Shown one piece after another: positions 42,143 through 47,222 of a stretch of 47,222 bases of DNA. A program made the position numbers and the translations under genes. The DNA is from Phaeoceros laevis. Its lineage: Eukaryota; Anthocerotophyta; Anthocerotopsida; Notothyladales. Under the pieces are notes generated by a model. That model made no database searches and was not told the DNA's origin. It saw only the letters and a program-made list of their open reading frames with translations. Numbering within the stretch: the first letter of the stretch is position 1; each line of letters begins with the position of its first letter. Location of the stretch: positions 1 to 47,222 of the forward strand of contig JBNGIQ010008548.1 in assembly GCA_049999765.1 (NCBI GenBank), in the 5' to 3' direction.

Positions 42143-42653
42143 ATCCAACAAGCAGATTTGTCTTGAAGGCCCAAGTCAGTAGTCTTCTACCAAACAAAAC
42201 CTCTTTGGAATCGAACAAGCCTCGCTGCCATATCTGTCATCACTCTGCCAAGTCGGATGTCCGGTGTCCCAAAATACTTGAAGATGGCTTTGCTGCTTGA
42301 GCTTCTGACTTTCAAGATTTAGGTCTGCAGGTTCGCTCAGCCCCTTTGCTCTGATGACTCTGCTCAGAGGTGTTCCAGGATTCCTCCTTGTCTTCTTTCT
42401 GCTGCGTTTCCTTGAGCTGATGTTGCAGAAATTGAGGCCCCAAGATAAAGGCGGGCATGTGCTGCCGGTTGCTGGATATGAAGATGACGTACAACCTGGG
42501 CCCCCTCTCTCAGCATGTGCGTTCTCTTTCGGTAGCCAGCGAAGCTAGTTGCTAATCAGGGCAAGGTACCTTCAACTGGCTTGTGCCATTTTGATGACCG
42601 CCCTGTTTGTGCCACTCAAGACGCAGTTCAGCTGATCATCTGGCGCAGCATTC

Positions 42654-43592
42654 ATGGCTAGCTTTTTGACCCGTGATGATGGGCAGCAGGAGCAGGGGGA
42701 GAAGGCCGCAGAAGACTCGGGTGATATTGCCACGGGCGGTCTGGATGTGGATGTAAACGTGAAGCAGCTGCCCCACGCTCTGCAGGAGCTGGTAGCCCAG
42801 CTGAGGGCAGTGCCGCCTACGGTTGAGGAGGTGGATTTTGAGGGGCCTGCACATGGTGGCAACTACTTTCGGATGGATCCACCTCCCAAGCTGGGATCTG
42901 CTTATGAAGCTGGGAGGCTGTGGGTGCTGGGACTGATTTCCAGCTGCCCTTCCTTGAGGGTTGTGAACTTGACCAAGTGCAGAATCACGAGTGAGTCGGA
43001 GGTGGAGCGCCTTTGCCAGGGCCTCAAATCCAACGCGCTCTTGCGATGGCTAAGGCTAAACGGCAACACGGGCTTTGGATCTGACCTCGGGTGCGGGCAG
43101 GTGAGCCACATCCTGGCCAGCAGCAGCACAACCCTGGAGACCTTGGAGATGGAGGGAGTCGGCATGAAAGCAGAAGGGTTGTCTCAACTTGTGAGCACCC
43201 TGCTGGCCAACCCGGGGTCTCGGTTGCAAGCCCTGGACGTGGAGAACAATCCCGAGTGCCTGACAGATGAGCCTGCAGCGCAGCTGCTTGCCCAACTCGT
43301 CTCCAGCAGCAGCCAGGGCCTGAGGGATCTGAGGATTGGAGAGACAGGGTTGGCCGTGGATGGAGCTGTTTGTCTTTCTTCAGCCTTTGGAGCTAACACC
43401 TGTTTCGACATGTTCGGCACACGACTCCAGTGCTGGATATCATCCGCAGCATGTCTTGCCATGATCTTTTCACTACAAGAAACGTCGCGAACAGCCGTAA
43501 TAACAGTGTTAATTGATGCATCAAAGCCAAAACTCCGTAAGGAAGAGGTTACGTTAACAGGTTGCGTCCACAATGCGGCTATAAGGAACTAA
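42654..43592 (+). CDS. Leucine-rich repeat protein (ribonuclease-inhibitor-like LRRs), probably truncated
   Basis: A single open frame of 312 residues from ATG 42654. A short acidic N-terminus (DDGQQEQGEKAAEDSGD) precedes LRR units: SLRVVNLTKCRITSESEVER, LLRWLRLNGNTGFGSD, TLETLEMEGVGMKAEGLSQL, RLQALDVENNPECLTDEPAA and LRDLRIGETGLAVDGAVCLS. The spacing of about 28-30 residues is typical of RNI/NOD-type LRRs. These fold into a protein-binding arc. After about residue 247 the LRR pattern stops abruptly and the tail (CFDMFGTRLQCWISSAACLA onward) looks unrelated. It then runs into the second U1 copy's promoter, so the gene is probably 3'-truncated by rearrangement or continues through an unrecognised intron. 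Partners are unknown. Confidence 0.65.
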   Translation: MASFLTRDDGQQEQGEKAAEDSGDIATGGLDVDVNVKQLPHALQELVAQLRAVPPTVEEVDFEGPAHGGNYFRMDPPPKLGSAYEAGRLWVLGLISSCPSLRVVNLTKCRITSESEVERLCQGLKSNALLRWLRLNGNTGFGSDLGCGQVSHILASSSTTLETLEMEGVGMKAEGLSQLVSTLLANPGSRLQALDVENNPECLTDEPAAQLLAQLVSSSSQGLRDLRIGETGLAVDGAVCLSSAFGANTCFDMFGTRLQCWISSAACLAMIFSLQETSRTAVITVLIDASKPKLRKEEVTLTGCVHNAAIRN

Positions 43593-44062
43593 TACCCCAT
43601 AATCGAGACGCCACATCGCCTGCCGTTTCGTTTCGAATATAATGTGAGCTCCAATCTATAAAACAGGGCGGGTTCAATCGTTTTACCTGTAGGGCATAGG
43701 AAGGGCGATGTCCTGGAGTACCTGTAGTTGCATTCATTGCACTACGACTGCGGCTCGTTCCACTGTCTGGTCCAATGGCACGAACTGGTTCTGATACTCC
43801 CGCAACCTGTTCATATCACGAGCAAGTCATAGTGAAGCCGCTGGATTCATGTATGAACTTCAACAAGCACACGAGACAGGGTTTCTTCGTCCTCATGTGC
43901 TCGTTGAAAGTTCATGTGTGCTGCCTGCGTGCCATGGCCAAAGACGACGCCGTTACAACTGAAGGTTCACAGTCCGGGTTTAGCCGAGGTTTAGGATTTA
44001 GAGGTGGGAGGGCATATCTCTCTACGGGGGCATAGACGTCATAATTTGTGACAGCGGCCCCC
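43587..44062 (+). pseudogene. Second U1 snRNA copy split by a 245-bp insertion
   Basis: The promoter element AACTAATACCCCATA (43587-43601) and a TATA (TATAAAA, 43657-43663) precede a diverged U1: the 5' end is TTTTACCTGTAGGG instead of ATACTTACCTGGGC, then AGGGCGATGTCCTGGAG, and ATTGCACTACGACTGCGGCT with GTTCCACTGTCT to about 43770. The 3' half resumes at about 44016 (ATCTCTCTACGGGGGCATAG, Sm site ATAATTTGTG 44041-44050, AGCGGCCCCC). The inserted segment (about 43772-44014) has no recognised origin. The terminal hairpin is lost, so the copy cannot make a normal U1. Confidence 0.8.
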
Positions 44063-44534
44063 GATACAAAACCCAACAAGGAAATATGTCCACTGATATG
44101 ACTGCTGTGTTCCTGGTTGTCTTTTGGATTTAGCTGCGCTTGTTTGTTTACTGGACATGGAAATGCATTCTCACGGACTTCACATAGGGTCCTTTAGGTG
44201 GTGGCCAGTGCGTTGTTCTGACCACAACAGGGGATTCTCTTGCACAGTGACCTTACAACTCCTGAAACTTCGTGATTTTGAATTCGCCAGTGCTGAATTA
44301 CCTTACCTGCAGGGAAAACTGTCTCCACAAGTGATCATGCTCTGAAGTTGGAGTTGATTCCAGTCTGGTTAGCTATTGAAGTGGTTACATAGGTCTCGAG
44401 TTTAGTGACGTGTATACTGCTCTTGGGAGTGAGGTGACTGTCGATCTGACTTGTTTTTGGAAGCTGCTCATTGCCGCTGTTCTTACCAAAGTAGCTGTTT
44501 GTTCCTTTTAAATGTTTATTTGACTGCCTTTCAG
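44063..44534. other. Stretch without recognisable gene
   Basis: Lies between the split U1 copy and the lipoamide dehydrogenase pseudogene. It probably contains decayed upstream exons or introns of the latter, but none can be identified. The segment just before 44535 (TTTGACTGCCTTTCAG) is a good 3' splice site. Confidence 0.4.
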
Positions 44535-45315
44535 GTGACATTTGTGGAGGCGCTGGATGCGTTGATACCGGGATTTGACCCTGAGATTGAAAAGCTTGCA
44601 CAGAGAATCTTGATCAACCCACGGAAACTCGATTATCATACTGGGGTGCTCGGAAAGAAGTTGAAATGATGACTGGGGTAGCTGTGAGTGACCCCCGCAA
44701 TACACATGGATGCTTTCAGTGGCTAATGCTGGTAGCTCACTGCCTTTTTGGGCATGGCAGATCATTCCTGCCCGAGATGGCAAGCCCGTGACATAGAGTT
44801 GGTGGACACCAAGACAGGGGAGCTTAGGGATGTCTTGGAGATAAACGTTGTGCATTTGACAGGTTCAGCCCTTTTTACTCTGTGTGCTGTTTCCACCTGG
44901 TACAGCCGCATATTTATAGACTAATATTATCATGCACTCAGGTGGATGCACCATTGATTGCAACAGAGCGAGCACCATACAACAAACGGTTAGGGCTTGA
45001 GAATGTAATCTTCACTCGTGCAGTGACATTCTGGCTCTCCAACTTCCATTGTCGGCGGTTGTCTACTCTGGGCATCTGCCTGCTCGCCTCCTGTGTCAAC
45101 GGTGCTTCTTCTCCTCTGCAATCACTTTGAACTCTGGTATCCTGCACGTCAACGCTGTTACGGAGCGTGGCTTTGTTCCTTTGAATGGCCGCATGCAGGT
45201 GGTGGATGGAGAAGGCCATGTAGTAAGCTTGTGCTCTGTGTTACGGTGCACATTTGGTTGGCACTGGTCTGGCAAGATGATGCTTGCTCATGCAGCAAGT
45301 CCACAGGGTATTTGA
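44535..45315 (+). pseudogene. Plastidial dihydrolipoamide dehydrogenase (E3) fragment
   Basis: Pieces appear in gene order: [20 protein letters not shown] and [17 protein letters not shown] (44535-44660), IIPARDGKPV then, after a one-base deletion, IELVDTKTGELRDVLE (44761-44841), VDAPLIATERAPYNKRLGLEN (44941-45007), VTERGFVPLNGRMQVVDGEG (45159-45218) and GKMMLAHAASPQGI (45271-45312). The order and wording match the NAD-binding/central part of the plastid pyruvate dehydrogenase E3 subunit. The FAD-binding N-terminus, the redox-active Cys pair and the interface domain are absent. A lost donor site (GAG-AT), the frameshift, Gly-to-Glu in the ATGRAP motif and a stop after QGI mark it as a dead fragment. 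Confidence 0.85.
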
Positions 45316-45451
45316 TTATCCACTGGAAAATGGCCCTGTTCTCACTTCCAATCAGCTCCCTTTCTTTTCAGTATGGGAGGAGACACATCATTCTGGTCAT
45401 GTGTTCTGATACGTGGTGGATCAGTGTCAGCGATCCCTGTCCGTGTCTCAG

Positions 45452-45570
45452 TTTGACAGGGATAGAGTTACGCACGCACATTCACCCCAACAGAAAGACA
45501 ACAATCTCAATTTGACGGGGATAGAGTTAAGCAAGTACTTTCACACCCAAGAGAAAGACCACAATCTCTC
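45452..45570. repeat. Imperfect 59-bp tandem repeat
   Basis: Two copies (45452-45510 and 45511-45570) start TTTGAC(A/G)GGGATAGAGTTA and end AGAAAGAC(A/C)ACAATCTC, separated by more variable bases. It lies between the E3 fragment and the PPR-DYW pseudogene. Confidence 0.75.
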
Positions 45571-45639
45571 GCACTCACCTGAGCACTGGCTAGATCTTCA
45601 ATATTCTCACGCCCGTTTGCGAATCGATGCACACGGTAC

Positions 45640-45707
45640 CTATCCCTTACCACAATGTCTCTCTGTTCAAGCCCTATCCCTTACCACAATGTCTCTCTGA
45701 TCAAGCC
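45640..45707. repeat. 34-bp tandem duplication
   Basis: Copies 45640-45673 and 45674-45707 (CTATCCCTTACCACAATGTC...) differ at one base. Lies in the C-terminal DYW region of the pseudogene and shifts its frame. Confidence 0.9.
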
Positions 45708-45710
45708 TTG

Positions 45711-45776
45711 ACATGATTTCCGTGGAGCTGTGACAGTCACTGCACATGATTTCCGTGGAGCTGTGACAGTCACTGC
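45711..45776. repeat. 33-bp tandem duplication in the DYW domain
   Basis: Perfect copies 45711-45743 and 45744-45776; translated on the minus strand they duplicate CSDCHSSTEIM in frame, including the CxxCH zinc ligands. Confidence 0.93.
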
Positions 45777-46214
45777 ACATGCGTAGATTCTTCGTTACCA
45801 CCAGACGTGTCCCACTCGGAGTGTTCAACAGACCAAACGCCAGAGCTAGCTTCTCCGCATGCCCACAAAGCACATCTTGCTTTTCCTTCTCACTCACACC
45901 AACTTTGTGTGAGGTACGTGGCCTCCTTCGTGCTTCACACGTGCATTTGTGCTCTCTACCTTAAGCACAATATCCTTTCGCCCACAAGAAATCTGTGTAC
46001 CTCCTTATTCACTTCAATGCTCGCCAATGCTGGTTTCTTGTTAGCTCCTGCTGCCCTTGTCTATGTTTCAATCATCTCTATATCGGTCCACCGACCCGCA
46101 TCTGCGTAGGCATTGGCCATGAGCACATAGGCAGAGGTCCTTTGAGGGTCCAGCCTAACAATGCTTTCAAAACACCACACAGCCCTCTATATCCCCGTGA
46201 CTTTTGCAGGCATT

Positions 46215-46294
46215 CAACAAAAACGTCAAGCCCACCACATTACTTTGGCCTTCACAACAAAAACGTCAAGCCCACCACATTACTTTGGCCTTCA
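46215..46294. repeat. 40-bp perfect tandem duplication in the PPR pseudogene
   Basis: Copies 46215-46254 and 46255-46294 (CAACAAAAACGTCAAGCCCA...). A 40-bp step is not a multiple of three, so it is the frame-breaking lesion that ends the PPR frame at 46252. Confidence 0.93.
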
Positions 46295-47222
46295 CATGAT
46301 AATAGCATCTTCTGTGCCTCATCTAATTGGCCAGCACGCGCAAGAAGATCACTCATGCAAGTGTAATGCTCAATAGTAGGTTTGATGCCATGCTGTTCAG
46401 CCATGGAATCCAAGTGTTTGCGACCCTCGTGGACCAGTCCCTCATGACTGCATGCTTCTAGAAGGCAAGTAAAAGTAACATCATTAGGATGAACACCGGC
46501 AACTAACATCTCCTCAAAACAAGCTAGTGCCTTGCGACCTTCATCACAAGCACCGTACCCAGCAATCAGGGCTGTCCATGTCACCACATCCTTTGTGTCC
46601 ATGCTGTCAAAAACCTGGCGCGCATCTTCCAGCTCACCACATTTTGCATACACGTCCACCAGGCAGCTGCCCACCACTACATCATCCAGCAGACCTCTTT
46701 TGACAATTTTTGAGTGCAGCTCCCTGCCCTTCTGCAAGGCATCAGTGCTTGCACACGCCTTCAGAAGGCAAGCAAAAGTAACATGGTTAGCCAAATTGGG
46801 GCCCACCTCCTCCATTTGTCCATACACAACAAGCGCCTCTTGGCCGAGACCTTGCTGTGCATACCCGGCGATCAGCACTGTCCATGTCACCACATCCTTT
46901 GTAGCCATGCTGTCAAAAACCTGGCGCGCATCTTCCAGCTCACCACATTTTGCATACATGTCCACCAGGCAGCTGCCAACAAACAAGTTAGTACAATAGC
47001 CACTGTGCAACACATCAGAGTGCACTTTTCTGCCAGATTCCAAGTCGGCGGCAAATGCACAAGCTTGAAGGGCAGCTACAAAGACGTAATCATTCTCCTG
47101 CACTCCTGACCTACGCATCTCCCGGTAGAGTCGTATGGCCTCCTTCGGTTTTCCGTGCTTAGCATGTGCAGAGATTATGGAAGACCACATGAAGACATTC
47201 GGTTTCCCTACCCTGTTGAACA

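Larger units (their letters stand above)
45600..47222 (-). pseudogene. PPR-E-DYW gene, disabled; 5' part outside the window
   Basis: Minus-strand PLS repeats are open from the right edge to 46252: LVDMYAKCGELEDARQVFDS, WTVLIAGYAQQGLGQEALVV, FACLLKACASTDALQKGREL and HYTCMSDLLARAGQLDEAQ. A 40-bp duplication (46215-46294) then shifts the frame and creates a stop after NVVGLTFLL. The E region (ESIVRLDPQRTSAYVLMANA) continues in another frame and meets a TAG after DIEMIET. The DYW region has CGHAEKLALAFGLLNT and RLVVTKNLRMCSDCHSSTEI with the CSDCHSSTEIM zinc segment duplicated (33 bp), and a 34-bp duplication destroys the end, where no terminal DYW is found. Intact relatives edit organelle transcripts; this copy cannot. 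Confidence 0.9.

Overview
The window is nuclear DNA of a land plant. Evidence: spliceosomal introns mostly 75-250 bp long, a plant-type U1 snRNA gene, a vacuolar invertase with the plant 9-nt mini-exon, a plastid-type 2-Cys peroxiredoxin, a GT37 fucosyltransferase, an EFFECTOR OF TRANSCRIPTION gene, a plastid PPR-SMR protein, and PPR/DYW-type genes at both ends. The PLS/DYW-type PPR genes, one carrying an N-terminal OSB-like PDF motif, together with an uncommon set of accessory proteins suggest a non-flowering lineage (bryophyte, lycophyte or fern). That placement is inference; the sequence does not settle it.

Left part (1-15.8 kb): a PPR gene runs off the left edge on the minus strand. Next comes a decayed LINE-type retrotransposon (about 1.72-6.05 kb; CCHC knuckles, endonuclease, reverse transcriptase, RNase H, TAAA tail), then a stretch without a recognisable gene, an F-box gene (minus), a non-coding stretch with a 55-bp hairpin and a 32-bp tandem repeat, and a fungal-looking AAA ATPase gene (plus) whose frame is broken twice. 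A diverged repeat block follows at 13.9-14.45 kb.

Centre (15.8-33 kb): an eight-exon vacuolar invertase (plus), a six-exon multi-TM hybrid histidine kinase (minus) with a partial duplication of its 3' end, a 2-Cys peroxiredoxin (plus) broken by a 100-N assembly gap that swallows its peroxidatic-Cys exon, then three minus-strand genes in a row: PPR-SMR, NOP16 and EFFECTOR OF TRANSCRIPTION.

Right part (33-47.2 kb): a GT37 fucosyltransferase (plus), then a 13-exon gene (minus) that joins a membrane anchor, a fasciclin FAS1 domain and a full amidase in one frame. It is head-to-head with a gamma-glutamyl-peptidase-like gene (plus). After a gene-poor stretch come a U1 snRNA gene with USE-like, TATA and 3'-box elements, an LRR gene, a second U1 copy split by an insertion, a plastid lipoamide dehydrogenase pseudogene, and a PPR-DYW pseudogene riddled with 33-59 bp tandem duplications that runs off the right edge.

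Exon structures were worked out by hand from GT/AG sites and reading-frame continuity. The totals for invertase, histidine kinase, NOP16, ET, GT37, FAS1-amidase and GGP are all exact multiples of three. The genes share no single pathway. The most system-like candidates are the FAS1-amidase fusion with its divergently transcribed glutamyl-peptidase neighbour, and the fungal-like AAA ATPase.
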